A stretch of DNA of 64,000 nucleotides. Source: Archangium primigenium (GTDB lineage Bacteria > Myxococcota > Myxococcia > Myxococcales > Myxococcaceae). The notes under the pieces are model-generated. The model was not told the origin of the DNA and ran no database searches. It worked only from the letters and a program-made list of their open reading frames with translations. The stretch lies in NCBI RefSeq assembly GCF_016904885.1, contig NZ_JADWYI010000001.1, positions 2,232,001 to 2,296,000 on the forward strand, written 5' to 3'. A program made the position numbers and the translations under genes. Positions 20,069 through 30,746 of this stretch are shown here, piece after piece. Within the stretch, counting starts at the first letter, position 1. The number at the start of each line of letters is the position of its first letter.

Positions 20069-20161
20069 CGAAGAACCTCCCTGCGGTGTTCCCCCCCCCC
20101 GCTCACGACCCAACTGATCCTCATGTTGTCCCACGCACACCTCGAAGTCAAAGTCGCACCT

Positions 20162-20180
20162 CCCCGGATTCCGGCCGGGG
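20162..20180 (-). terminator. Possible terminator hairpin after the kinase-receptor-lipoprotein operon
   Basis: CCCCGG and CCGGGG pair across a 7-nt loop, 12 bp beyond the lipoprotein stop on the minus strand. There is no U-run, so factor-independent termination is doubtful. The rest of the 20069-20191 gap holds a run of ten C and the response-regulator leader. Confidence 0.3.
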
Positions 20181-20191
20181 CGCCGAATCCT

Positions 20192-21490
20192 TCACGGGAC
20201 GTTGATCGTGAACGACTGGGTGTCACTGGGCAGCAGGTCGATCGAGGGCGCCACGCTGGCCGACAGCTCGTTGGGCACCCGCCAGGTCTGCCCGGTGAAC
20301 TGGACCAGGGTGATGGCGTAGCGCCCCGAGGGGACGGCCTTGAGCGGCACGGGGTGGAGCGGATCGCGCGCGTCGACCGCCTGGGGCTGCAGCGTGAGCA
20401 GCAGGGTGGGCGAGGGCACGGGCTGGAAGTTCCAGGTGCCGTTGGCGTTCTTCTGCATGAGCCGGTCGCGCACCTCGGGGGGCACGTCCAGGCTCGTCAG
20501 GAGGATCACCCGGTCCGGCTGCCCGTCCTTGTCCCCCACCAGCGGGGCGTGTTCCACGCCGGTCTTGTCGAGCAGGCCATTGCGGTCCAGGTCGTTCTCG
20601 TCCGCCAGCTCCTGCGAGGGGTTGTCGGGGTTCTTCACGTCGGTGAGCTTGCGCACGAGGACCCGCGGCCAGATCTCCAGCTTCTTGTCGCCGTCCGGCT
20701 GGCCGTCGTTGTTGTCGTCCACCAGCCGCACGAAGAAGGCGGGCGCGCCCTGGGTGGACAGCAGCCTGGAGTCCTCCTCGCCCGTCTTCTCCTTGTCCGT
20801 GCGCACCTCCACGGCGCGGGGCCGGAGGGTGAACAGCGCGCCGGCCTGGCCGCTGAAGTTTCCGGTGCCATCCACCGAGAACACCGGCCGCTCGAGCGGG
20901 ACCGTGGCCTGATCGGCGGAGAAGCTCACGTTGACGCCCGTGGCGACGGGCAGGGTGCCGTCCGCGCGCGGGGTGAGGTTCAACACCCGGGGCACGGGCG
21001 CGCCGTCACGCGAGGTGTCCAGCGCGGCGCCGCCCACGTCGCCCGTGTTGGGCTCGCTGGTGATGGTGTACCAGGGGATGAAGTCCGGGGTGCGGCAGGA
21101 CGACGTGGCGCCCGGCATGACGCAGGTGTCCACGTCGATGAAGCCGCGCACGAAGTAGCTCCCCGGCGCCACCTGGCTGAAGGCGTAGGGCGCGGTGAAG
21201 GGGCCCGTGGACGTCACGTCCGAGGGCCCGAAGAGCTGCTCGCGCGGAACGACGGTGAAGCTCACGGGGCGGCCGGTGCCCTGCGGGGGCGGAGGCCGCT
21301 CGGTGTCGTAGAGCAGCACGATGGCGTTGCCGCGCACGCGGCCCTGCACCACGAGCTGGCCCTCGATGCGCGTGAGCGCGTTCTTCTGCCGCACGTCCGC
21401 GGTGGGCACGACGGGCGGGGGCTCGCAGCCCGTGGCGATCAGGGCCGTGAGGGCGAGGCCCCCCAGGCGCTTGGCGAAGGGGGGGGTCAT
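20192..21490 (-). CDS. Lipoprotein of unknown function, third gene of the kinase-TonB operon
   Basis: 432 aa. The signal peptide ends in a lipobox (ALIATGC, Cys about 22), so it is an envelope lipoprotein. The body is beta-rich. One segment, DDNNDGQPDGDKK, and another, DENDLDRNGLLDKTGV, resemble Asp/Asn-rich calcium-binding loops. The early part (IEGQLVVQGRVRGNAIVLLYD) looks like a carboxypeptidase-regulatory-like fold. No enzyme motif was found. The ATG overlaps the stop of the TonB-dependent receptor (ATGA), so it is probably a surface partner of that receptor, by analogy with SusCD-type pairs; this is inference only. Confidence 0.7.
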   Translation of the reverse strand: MTPPFAKRLGGLALTALIATGCEPPPVVPTADVRQKNALTRIEGQLVVQGRVRGNAIVLLYDTERPPPPQGTGRPVSFTVVPREQLFGPSDVTSTGPFTAPYAFSQVAPGSYFVRGFIDVDTCVMPGATSSCRTPDFIPWYTITSEPNTGDVGGAALDTSRDGAPVPRVLNLTPRADGTLPVATGVNVSFSADQATVPLERPVFSVDGTGNFSGQAGALFTLRPRAVEVRTDKEKTGEEDSRLLSTQGAPAFFVRLVDDNNDGQPDGDKKLEIWPRVLVRKLTDVKNPDNPSQELADENDLDRNGLLDKTGVEHAPLVGDKDGQPDRVILLTSLDVPPEVRDRLMQKNANGTWNFQPVPSPTLLLTLQPQAVDARDPLHPVPLKAVPSGRYAITLVQFTGQTWRVPNELSASVAPSIDLLPSDTQSFTINVP

Positions 21491-24024
21491 GGCGTCACCG
21501 TCAACAGGGCGAGCACCCGGCGCTCGATGAGATTGCCGAAGGGGTGCTGGGTATGGGAGGGGCCCAGGTTGGTGCCCACGAGCGCCACCGACACCCGGTC
21601 CTTCACCGGGCTGTAGCCCACGCGGGCGTTGATGACGGTGTAGGCCCCCAGGCCGTTGGTGATGGGGATGATGCGGGTGGGATCCTGCGCCGTGGGCTCG
21701 CGCTCCAGCCAGCGGGTGGCGGATGCCCAGGCCACGTCGAAGCCCAGCTCCAGGCTCTGACGGGTGCGGTAGGTGATGCCGCCGTACAGCTTGAACTGGG
21801 GCGCCTCGCCGCACGGGCCGCACGCGGCCTCGTCGAGCGCCTCGTCCTTTTCTCCGGTGGACGTCAGGCGCTGCAGCGCGCCGCTCAGGCGGATGCCCAG
21901 GCCGTCCACCGGCGCGAGCGTCATGCCGACCTCGGCGCCCCGCGCGGTGTAGATCGCCCGCTCGTTCATGAAGACGGAGTGGCCGAGCAGGTAGGTGCCC
22001 AGGGCGGGGTTCCAGGCCGCGCCGGCGCCGATGGGCTCCACGGCGGACAGGCGGATGAGGTTGCGCACCGTGTTCTGGTAGAGCGCCAGGTCCCAGTCGA
22101 TGCCGAGCCGGGGCGCCTCGCCGCGGTAGCCGAGCTCGTAGGCCTGCAGCCGCTCGGCCTGCAGCCGCGTGTTGCCCGTGGTGAGCAGGTTGGCCCCGTT
22201 GACGCCCGGGATGGGGAAGCCCACGTAGGCGTAGCTCTCCATGAAGGTGGGCACGCGGAAGGCCGTGGCGGCGCTGGCGCGAAACGCATGTCCGGCCACG
22301 GGCATGAAGAGCGCCGAGACGCGGGGCGAGTGCGCCAGACCCGGATTGCCGTTGTCGAGCAGCGGGTGTCGGTCCACGCGGTAGGAGGCCACCACGCGCA
22401 GGGGCTGGATCAGCCGCCACTCGTCCTGCACGAAGGCCGCGGCGTGCAGCTCCTGACGCAAGCCCTGCATGTAGGCCCAGCCCAGGCGCTTGACGCGGCC
22501 CTCCACGCCCACGTTCACCTGGTGCTCGCCGAGCAGGGAGAAGCTCTTGTTGAGCAAGAGCTCGCCGTTGAAGACGTTGGAGTCCACGCGCGTCTGCAGC
22601 GAGCGCAGGCCCAGGGCCTCGTACTGCGGCCCCGCGTTGGCCGACAGGTGGTTCCAGAAGGCCTTGGCGCGCAGGGGACCGAGGTTCGCGTCCGCCTTGG
22701 CGAAAGCGCTCACCCCGTCCATGTAGAAGTTGCGCAGGGCGCCGAGCGGATAGGCCTCGGTGTAGAGCCGGTTGACGCCGCCGGTGAGCCCCACCTGGGG
22801 GCCCGCGGCGAACTGGTAGCTGGTGGCCAGGGTGGCCCGCGCGCTGCGCACGCCGAGCTCCGGGTTGGGATCCCGGATGACCAGGTCGGCGCGGTCCGGG
22901 GACACGTCCCGGCTCCACTTGTCCGCCTGGGTATAGGACACCGAGGCGCGGTAGCGCAGCGCGCCCGTGCCGCCGTGGCTCACGAAGTCGCCGCCCGCCA
23001 CGTCGGCGTTGCCCGCGTAGCCCTGGAAGCGGGCGCGGGGGCCCGTGCCCGGGGCCTGGGTGATGATGTTCACCACGCCGAGCATCGCGTTGGCGCCGTA
23101 CAGCGCGCTGCCCGGCCCGCGGATGACCTCGATGCGCTCGATCTCATCGAGCGACACCGAGATGGCCGGCCAGAGCGTCATGCCCAGGAAGTCCTGGTAC
23201 TCCGAGCGGCCGTCCACCAGCACCAGGACCTTGTTGGACAGGCGCTGGTTGAAGCCGCGCAGCGACACGTTCGCGCTGCTCGCGCCCATCATCATCACCT
23301 CGGCGCCGGGCACGCGCCGCAGCAGCTCCGGCAGGGTGCGCGCCCCGGACAGGCGGATGTCCTCGGCGGTGATGACGGTGGTGGCGTTGGGCGCCTCGAG
23401 CGAGGACTGCGCGCGGCGGCTGGCCGTCACCACGCGCTCCTCGTAGGGCACGTCCCCGTCGTCCGCGGCGGGCGCCGTGCCCGTCTGCAGGGCCACGGCG
23501 TCGGCGGAGGCGCTCTCGGGGGCGCGCGGCGCGGTGGACGCGGCCGGCAGCGACTCGGCGCGCACGATGGCCTTCTCCAGCCGCTCCATCAGCGACGCGA
23601 GCGCCTTGCTGGTCTCCGCGGTGCCGGCGGGCGGAGGCGGCATGGGCGGCAGCCCCGGGGCCTGGGTGCCCTCGGCGGGCGCGGTGGCCGCGAGCTGCTG
23701 CTCCAGCTTCGCGAGCGTGGCGGCCGCGGGTCCCGAGTCCGGCGGACTGGCGGCGAGGTAGCGCCGGTAGTAGTCCACGGCCTCGGGAACACGGCCCGCG
23801 TCCTGGTAGGCGCGCGCGATGTTGTAGAGCACGTTGGCGTGGGGCTTGATGGCGTAGGCTTCCAGCAACTCGGCGATGCCCGCGTCATATTGACCCTGGG
23901 CGATGAGGCTCATGCCGTTGCGGAAGTGGCGGCGCGCCTCCAGGCGCGCATCGCCCCAGGCCGTCCCCGCGCACAACACCAGAGCCAGGGCGCCGGCTCG
24001 CTTCCAGGCGATCTTCTTCGACAT
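21487..24024 (-). CDS. TonB-dependent receptor with an N-terminal TPR domain
   Basis: 845 aa. After the signal peptide (MSKKIAWKRAGALALVLCAGTAWG) come about 90 residues of TPR helices (FRNGMSLIAQGQYDAGIAEL, NVLYNIARAYQDAGRVPEA), then a Pro/Ala linker. The plug begins near residue 195 (YEERVVTASRR) with LPELLRRVPG, NVSLRGFNQR, LVLVDGR and IERIEVIRGPGSALYGANAMLGVVNI. A 22-strand-type barrel fills the rest. It is an outer-membrane importer; ligand unknown. The periplasmic TPR extension is unusual for TonB receptors. The start is 2 bp after the kinase stop. Confidence 0.9.
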   Translation of the reverse strand: MSKKIAWKRAGALALVLCAGTAWGDARLEARRHFRNGMSLIAQGQYDAGIAELLEAYAIKPHANVLYNIARAYQDAGRVPEAVDYYRRYLAASPPDSGPAAATLAKLEQQLAATAPAEGTQAPGLPPMPPPPAGTAETSKALASLMERLEKAIVRAESLPAASTAPRAPESASADAVALQTGTAPAADDGDVPYEERVVTASRRAQSSLEAPNATTVITAEDIRLSGARTLPELLRRVPGAEVMMMGASSANVSLRGFNQRLSNKVLVLVDGRSEYQDFLGMTLWPAISVSLDEIERIEVIRGPGSALYGANAMLGVVNIITQAPGTGPRARFQGYAGNADVAGGDFVSHGGTGALRYRASVSYTQADKWSRDVSPDRADLVIRDPNPELGVRSARATLATSYQFAAGPQVGLTGGVNRLYTEAYPLGALRNFYMDGVSAFAKADANLGPLRAKAFWNHLSANAGPQYEALGLRSLQTRVDSNVFNGELLLNKSFSLLGEHQVNVGVEGRVKRLGWAYMQGLRQELHAAAFVQDEWRLIQPLRVVASYRVDRHPLLDNGNPGLAHSPRVSALFMPVAGHAFRASAATAFRVPTFMESYAYVGFPIPGVNGANLLTTGNTRLQAERLQAYELGYRGEAPRLGIDWDLALYQNTVRNLIRLSAVEPIGAGAAWNPALGTYLLGHSVFMNERAIYTARGAEVGMTLAPVDGLGIRLSGALQRLTSTGEKDEALDEAACGPCGEAPQFKLYGGITYRTRQSLELGFDVAWASATRWLEREPTAQDPTRIIPITNGLGAYTVINARVGYSPVKDRVSVALVGTNLGPSHTQHPFGNLIERRVLALLTVTP

Positions 24025-24026
24025 TG

Positions 24027-25637
<1,611 letters not shown>

Positions 25638-25837
25638 GCGCTCCCCTGCCGCCCGTCGGGGGCGGAATGGAATGAGGACTGGGCGACGGATGCTAGCACC
25701 AGACCCCTGGGACTCGAAAAGCCGCGCCGGGCCCCTCCTCGCGACCCGGCCCCTCCCGGCCCCCTTCTGCTGGTTCGTGTCAGCCCCACTCACAGGAGAT
25801 TGGACTTGCGCGTTGCGTCAAGGCACGCTGGGTCCAC

Positions 25838-27148
25838 ATGGAGATTTATCGAGGAATGAGAGGCCTCCGGCGCCTGGCGCCGGTGCTGGGGCTGTTGACG
25901 TCGGCGCGCGCGCATGCGCAGGCGGCCGAGGCGGTGGCCAACACCGGCGACACGGCGTGGATGCTGGTGGCCTCGGCGCTGGTGCTGTTGATGACGCCCG
26001 GACTGGCCCTGTTCTACGGCGGCATGGTGCGCAAGAAGAACGTGCTGGCCACGTTCATGTACTCGTTCTTCGCCATGGCGCTGGTGACGGTGCAGTGGGT
26101 GGTGTTCGGCTACTCGCTGGCCTTTGGCAAGACGCACGGGGGCTTCATCGGGGGCGCGGACTTCCTGATGCTCCAGAACGTGACCACGGAGACGCGCGGC
26201 ACCATTCCGCACCTGGTCTTCATGGCGTTCCAGCTCAAGTTCGCCATCATCACCCCGGCGCTCATCTCCGGCGCGTTCGTGGAGCGCATGAAGTTCGGCG
26301 CCTACGTGCTCTTCACGCTCTTGTGGACCACGCTCGTGTACGATCCGGTGGCGCACTGGACGTGGGCCGAGGGCGGGTGGCTCTTCAACCTGGGCGTGCT
26401 CGACTTCGCGGGCGGCACGGTGGTGCACTGGACGGCGGGCCTGAGCGCGCTCATCTGCGCGCTCTTCATGGGCAAGCGCCTGGGCTTTGGCCGCGAGCGC
26501 TTCATCCCGCACGACCTGCCCATGACCATCCTGGGCGGTGGCCTCTTGTGGTTCGGCTGGTTCGGCTTCAACGCGGGCAGCGCGCTGACGGCCAGCCCCC
26601 TGGCGGCGCTCGCGTTCGCCACCACGCACATCGCCGCGGGCGCGGCGGCGCTCGCCTGGACGACGGCCGAGTGGGTGCTGCGCAAGCGGCCCACGCTCCT
26701 GGGCATGGTGTCGGGCCTGGTGGCGGGTCTGGTCGCCATCACCCCGGCGGCCGGCTTCGTGTCGCCCGCGGCCTCGCTCGTCATCGGCATCCTGGCGGGC
26801 GGCGTGTGCTACGGCGCGGTGCTGCTCAAGGAGAAGCTGCACTATTATGACGACTCGCTCGACGCGTGGGGCGTGCACGGCGTGGGCGGCCTGCTCGGCG
26901 CGCTGCTGGTGGGCGTCTTCTCCCAGGCCGCGCTCAACCCCGCGGGCGCCGACGGCCTGCTGGCTGGCAACCCCGCGCTGCTCGGCAAGCAGGCCCTGGC
27001 CCTGCTCGTGGTGGGCGTGTACACGGCCGCGGTGACGCTCGTGCTGCTCAAGGTCGTCGACAAGACGGTGGGCCTGCGCGTCACCGAGGACGAGGAGCGC
27101 ATGGGCCTGGACGCCACCCAGCACGGCGAGGCCGCCTACAACTCGTGA
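25838..27148 (+). CDS. amt: Ammonium transporter (Amt/MEP/Rh family)
   Basis: 436 aa with 11-12 membrane helices after a signal-like leader. Family signatures: GLALFYGGMVRKKNVLATFM, AHWTWAEGGWL, DFAGGTVVHWTAGLSAL (pore His), GFNAGSALTAS and DAWGVHGVGGLLG (second pore His). It conducts ammonium/ammonia into the cytoplasm. The start could also be the ATG at 25856. No glnK/PII gene is adjacent, although amt is usually paired with one; no sigma-54 promoter was found upstream. Confidence 0.95.
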   Translation: MEIYRGMRGLRRLAPVLGLLTSARAHAQAAEAVANTGDTAWMLVASALVLLMTPGLALFYGGMVRKKNVLATFMYSFFAMALVTVQWVVFGYSLAFGKTHGGFIGGADFLMLQNVTTETRGTIPHLVFMAFQLKFAIITPALISGAFVERMKFGAYVLFTLLWTTLVYDPVAHWTWAEGGWLFNLGVLDFAGGTVVHWTAGLSALICALFMGKRLGFGRERFIPHDLPMTILGGGLLWFGWFGFNAGSALTASPLAALAFATTHIAAGAAALAWTTAEWVLRKRPTLLGMVSGLVAGLVAITPAAGFVSPAASLVIGILAGGVCYGAVLLKEKLHYYDDSLDAWGVHGVGGLLGALLVGVFSQAALNPAGADGLLAGNPALLGKQALALLVVGVYTAAVTLVLLKVVDKTVGLRVTEDEERMGLDATQHGEAAYNS

Positions 27149-27182
27149 GCCCGGGCGCGGGGCCGGGTACACTGCCGGCCCC

Positions 27183-28052
27183 ATGACCGACCGCTTCCGG
27201 GCGTTGCTCTCCTCCGCGCCGCGCTACCCCCAGCGCATCATCTGCATGACGGAGGAGACCACCGAGACGCTCTACCGCATCGGGGCGGGGGACCTGGTGG
27301 TGGGCGTGTCCGGCTTCACCGTGCGGCCCCCCGAGGCCCGCCAGAAGCCGCGCGTCAGCTCCTTCCTGGACGCCAACTTCGAGCGCATCCTCGAGCTCAA
27401 GCCGGACCTGGTGCTGGGCTTCTCCGACTTGCAGGCGGACCTGGGCCGCGAGCTGTGCAAGCGCGGCGTGCCCGTGTACCTCTTCAATCAGCGCTCGCTC
27501 GCGGAGATCCTCCAGACGGTGCGCGTGGTGGGCGCGCTGGTGGGCCGCGCCGAGCCCGCCGAGCGGCTCGCGGACGAGCTGGAGGGCAACCTCGCCCGGC
27601 ACGCCGAGGCCGCCGAGGCCCTGCCGCGCCGCCCCCGCGTCTTCTTCGAGGAGTGGCACGAGCCGCTCATCTCCGGCATCCGCTGGTGCTCGGAGCTGGT
27701 GGAGCTGGTGGGAGGCGAGGACGTGTGCCGCGAGTCCCGGCTGCGCCAGGACGCCCAGGGCCGCATCTTCGCGCCCGAGGAGGTGGCCCGGCGCGACCCC
27801 GAGGGCGTCATCGCCAGCTGGTGCGGCCGCAAGGCCAGGCGCGAGAAGATCGCCGCGCGGCCGGGCTGGGAACGGGTGACGGCGGTGGTGGAGGATCAGC
27901 TCTACGAGGTGAAGAGCTCGCTCATCCTCCAGCCGGGGCCGGCGGCGCTGTCGGACGGGGTGGCGCAGCTCGCGCGCATCGTGGCGGCCATCGCCCGGCG
28001 CGAGCCCCTGCCGCCCCTGCGTCCGGGGGACTTGAGGGGCGTGCCGCGCTAG
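27183..28052 (+). CDS. BtuF-like periplasmic-binding-fold protein lacking a signal peptide
   Basis: 289 aa. It has the helical-backbone metal-receptor fold: RIICMTEETTETLYRIGAGDLVVGVSGF, then PRVSSFLDANFERILELKPDLVLGFS and an acidic VFFEEWHEPLISG segment. These match cobalamin/siderophore-binding proteins (BtuF/FepB type). The N-terminus, MTDRFRALLSSAPRYPQR, is not a signal peptide, so this copy may be cytoplasmic, as in a known group annotated cobalamin-binding. No ABC transporter subunits adjoin it. The stop overlaps the convergent receiver gene by 4 bp. Confidence 0.8.
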   Translation: MTDRFRALLSSAPRYPQRIICMTEETTETLYRIGAGDLVVGVSGFTVRPPEARQKPRVSSFLDANFERILELKPDLVLGFSDLQADLGRELCKRGVPVYLFNQRSLAEILQTVRVVGALVGRAEPAERLADELEGNLARHAEAAEALPRRPRVFFEEWHEPLISGIRWCSELVELVGGEDVCRESRLRQDAQGRIFAPEEVARRDPEGVIASWCGRKARREKIAARPGWERVTAVVEDQLYEVKSSLILQPGPAALSDGVAQLARIVAAIARREPLPPLRPGDLRGVPR

Positions 28053-28480
28053 GCCCCCACGGCGGCGCGCGGCGCGTTGTGCAGCGTGCCCACCAGCTCC
28101 AGGAAGGAGTTGATGTCCAGGGGCTTGTGCACCAAGCGCACGCCCGCCGGCGGTTTGACGCGCGGGTGCGCGGTGATCATCACCGCGGGCGTGTCCCGCA
28201 GGCGTTGTTCGCGCTCGGCCTGCTCCAGCATCCATCCGCCGTTCTCACCGGGCAGCATGTAGTCGGTGATGACGAGCTGGAAGCACTCGGCCCGCAGGTG
28301 AGCGAGGCCCTCTTCGGCGGAACCGCTTCCGACCACCGAATACCCCTCGCTTTCCAGCAGGTCGGTGAGTCCTTCGCGGATGTCCTCGTTGTCCTCTACC
28401 AGGAGAATCTTCACTTTGCGTCCGGACGTTACGGAGAACAGCGTCTCTTGGGGGCAGACTGTCTCCCTTCCGAGTCGCAT
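28049..28480 (-). CDS. Single-domain response regulator
   Basis: 143 aa if it begins at the ATG at 28480 (GGGGGA 6-7 nt upstream), or 121 aa from a GTG at 28414 directly before KILLVEDNED. The receiver has VEDNED, phospho-acceptor D73 in ITDYMLPG and K119 in VHKPLD (numbering from 28480). There is no output domain. No kinase is adjacent. The divergent gene at 28562 encodes an outer-membrane barrel. Confidence 0.85.
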   Translation of the reverse strand: MRLGRETVCPQETLFSVTSGRKVKILLVEDNEDIREGLTDLLESEGYSVVGSGSAEEGLAHLRAECFQLVITDYMLPGENGGWMLEQAEREQRLRDTPAVMITAHPRVKPPAGVRLVHKPLDINSFLELVGTLHNAPRAAVGA

Positions 28481-28561
28481 CGGGAATCCCCCGTAATCTC
28501 GGGGAGGGGAGAGCTGTTCACTACCGTATTCCGGACATGCGAATCGTGCCAGCATCTGGAC

Positions 28562-30310
28562 ATGTCACCCCTCGGGTTCGCCCTGCTGGCCGTGCACCTG
28601 GTCGCCACGGAGCCGTCGCCCGCCGGGCTGGGAACCGCCGATGGCTACGAGGACGTGCTCGTCCGCTGGGGGCTCGACCAGCGCGGTCGGGTGTCGGACC
28701 CGGCGCCCGAGGGCAAGCGCCTGGCCGCCGTGGAGGTGGCCTCCGAGGACGTCGTCGCCGAGACGGACCCCTATCCCTCCCTGCTCAACCTGCTGCACGC
28801 GCGCACCCGCGAGCACGTCATCCGGCGCGAGGTCCTCCTGGAGGTGGGCGCCGGGTACTCCTCGGCGCTCGCCCTGGAGACGGCACGCAACCTGCGCCGC
28901 CTGGGCATCTTCGCCGTGGTGCGCGTGCAGCCCGTGCTCGGCCCCACCCCGGACACAGTGTCCCTGCTCGTGGTCACCAAGGACTTGTGGTCCCTGCGCC
29001 TCAACCAGGATCTGCAACTGGTGGGGCCGCTCGTGCAGGCCCTGCGCCTGCAAGCCACCGAGCAGAACTTCCTCGGCCTCAACAAGAAGGTCGCCCTGGA
29101 CTTCCTGCTGCGCCGCGACTCGGTGACGCTGGGGCAGAGCTACGTGGACCCGCGCCTGCTCGGCAGCCGCTGGTCCCTCACCGAGAGCGCCGCGCTCATC
29201 TTCGCGCGCTCGGGGCAGGCCGAGGGCTCCAAGGGCAGCGTGCTCGTGTCCCGGCCCCTCTTCTCGTTGAGCACGCCCTGGAGCCTCCAGGCCCAGGCGG
29301 TGTGGCGCGTGCAGCCGGTGCGCGTCTTCCGGGGCGCGGACGTGTGGCAGTTGCCCTACCCCGAGGGCGGCACGGTGCCCTACGTCTACGACGCGGAGGA
29401 GTGGAGCGGCAGCTCGCTGTACCTGCGCTCCTGGGGCGCGCGCTTCAAGCTGGACGCGGGCGGCGGCCTGGGCGCCTACCACCGGCGCTACGCCGCGCCC
29501 CGGGACAGCGGCCTGGACGAGGCCCGGCGCGACTGGCTGCGCGACACGCTCCTGCCGCGCAGCGAGAACGCCACCTACGCTCTCGCCTACGCGCGCCTCT
29601 GGGACACCCGCTACGAGGTGATGCGGGACGTGGACTCCTACGCCCTCTCCGAGGACTACCAGGTGGGCCACTACCTCACCGCCTCCGCGCGCTACGCGCC
29701 CCCGCTGCTCGCCTCCGCGAGCACCTTCGCCGAGGTGGCCCTCACCGCGCGCTACCGCCTGCGCCTGGGCGATGCGCTCACCACGCTGTCCACCGCGGCC
29801 TCGGTGCGCCGGTGGCTCGGGGGCGAGGCCCGGGGCCCGTGGACCAACCGGCGCTGGGCCGCCGAGGTCCAACAGGTGTCCCCCAAGGTGCTCGGTGGCC
29901 GCTTCGTGGCGCGCGCCCTCGTGGACCTCAACCGGGACGACCTCAACGAGCGGGTGCTGCTGCTCGGCGGCGGCAACGGCCTGCGCGGCGCGCCCCCCGA
30001 GGCCTACTCCGGCAAGCGGCTGCTGCTCGTCAACCTGGAGTACCGCACCCGGCCGCTCGTCCTCTACACGGTGCACCTGGGCGGCGTGCTCTTCTATGAC
30101 GCCGGCTCCGCGTTCGACGAGGCACCGACCCTGGTGCACTCGGTGGGCCTGGGCCTGCGCCTGCTCTTCCCCCAGTTCAACACCTTCCCGTTCCGCCTGG
30201 ACTTCGGCTACGTGCTCAACGGCGCGCGGCCCCCCGTGAGCGGCCGCCTCTCCTTCAGCGGCGGTCAGGTGACCGAGTTCCGGCCCTCCTTCCTCGACGC
30301 CCCCCTCTGA
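28562..30310 (+). CDS. Omp85/BamA-TamA-like outer-membrane protein
   Basis: 582 aa with a short signal peptide (MSPLGFALLAVHLVA). Residues about 75-125 (REVLLEVGAGYSSALALETARNLRRLGIF) look like one POTRA domain. The remainder is a beta-barrel with alternating patterns and the late GGGNGLRG motif and VNLEYRTRPLVLYTVHLGGVLFYDAGSAF, typical of Omp85-family barrels. It has far fewer POTRA domains than true BamA (five), so a specialised assembly or export barrel is likelier. The upstream open frame belongs to the BtuF-like gene region in another phase. Confidence 0.75.
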   Translation: MSPLGFALLAVHLVATEPSPAGLGTADGYEDVLVRWGLDQRGRVSDPAPEGKRLAAVEVASEDVVAETDPYPSLLNLLHARTREHVIRREVLLEVGAGYSSALALETARNLRRLGIFAVVRVQPVLGPTPDTVSLLVVTKDLWSLRLNQDLQLVGPLVQALRLQATEQNFLGLNKKVALDFLLRRDSVTLGQSYVDPRLLGSRWSLTESAALIFARSGQAEGSKGSVLVSRPLFSLSTPWSLQAQAVWRVQPVRVFRGADVWQLPYPEGGTVPYVYDAEEWSGSSLYLRSWGARFKLDAGGGLGAYHRRYAAPRDSGLDEARRDWLRDTLLPRSENATYALAYARLWDTRYEVMRDVDSYALSEDYQVGHYLTASARYAPPLLASASTFAEVALTARYRLRLGDALTTLSTAASVRRWLGGEARGPWTNRRWAAEVQQVSPKVLGGRFVARALVDLNRDDLNERVLLLGGGNGLRGAPPEAYSGKRLLLVNLEYRTRPLVLYTVHLGGVLFYDAGSAFDEAPTLVHSVGLGLRLLFPQFNTFPFRLDFGYVLNGARPPVSGRLSFSGGQVTEFRPSFLDAPL

Positions 30311-30326
30311 GCCCGTCCGCCGGGCC

Positions 30327-30746
30327 TCAGCCGCGGGGGCCCGGCGCCGCGAAGGTGCGGCGGTAGGAGGGCCACGCGTCCCAGAGGTAGAGCGAGAAGG
30401 GCACCCACCAGACGAAGTCATTGGTGAGGCAGAGCACGAGCGTCGCCGGGGGCCACTCGCCCCGGTGGATGAGCACCCCGAGGCCGATGGGGCCCAGCAC
30501 CTTGCCGAGCAGGCCCACCGCCGCGAGCGCGAAGCCGTGCTCGGGGCGCCGCGCCACCTCGGCGTAGAGCAGGCCGTACACGCCGACGACCATGCCCAGG
30601 CACGCGAAGATCGCGGGCTGGTTGAGCGCGGGCATGCCGGCGAAGCGGAAGAGCCACTGGGGGTCCACCGCCGCGTACAGGCCCCAGAGCAGGTTGTAGA
30701 CGGCGGCGAGCAGGAACACGGCCTGGTGCAAGAGGCGCCGCTTCAT
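30327..30746 (-). CDS. Small four-helix membrane protein, unknown function
   Basis: 139 aa with four predicted membrane helices (VFLLAAVYNLLWGLYA, IFACLGMVVGVYGLLYA, LAAVGLLGKVLGPIGLGVLI, FVWWVPFSLYLW). Not recognised. Its ATG overlaps the stop of the preceding membrane-protein gene, so it belongs to a three-gene translationally coupled set with a DUF4166 protein. Confidence 0.7.
   Translation of the reverse strand: MKRRLLHQAVFLLAAVYNLLWGLYAAVDPQWLFRFAGMPALNQPAIFACLGMVVGVYGLLYAEVARRPEHGFALAAVGLLGKVLGPIGLGVLIHRGEWPPATLVLCLTNDFVWWVPFSLYLWDAWPSYRRTFAAPGPRG

Noticed and set aside
20091-20100. Run of ten C (and another at 42564-42573) upstream of response regulators, possible phase variation
   Set aside because: In DNA of about 70% GC, a window of this size is expected to hold roughly two such runs. 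Both are outside coding sequence, and nothing else suggests slippage control.
25638-25837. Possible sigma-54 promoter for the ammonium transporter
   Set aside because: The best candidate (GG...GC) has nine bases between elements instead of ten and weak flanks.
28541-28556. Perfect TGGCACG on the minus strand upstream of the receiver gene at 28480, a possible sigma-54 -24 element
   Set aside because: No GC element lies at the required ten-base spacing; the nearest GC is at eight.
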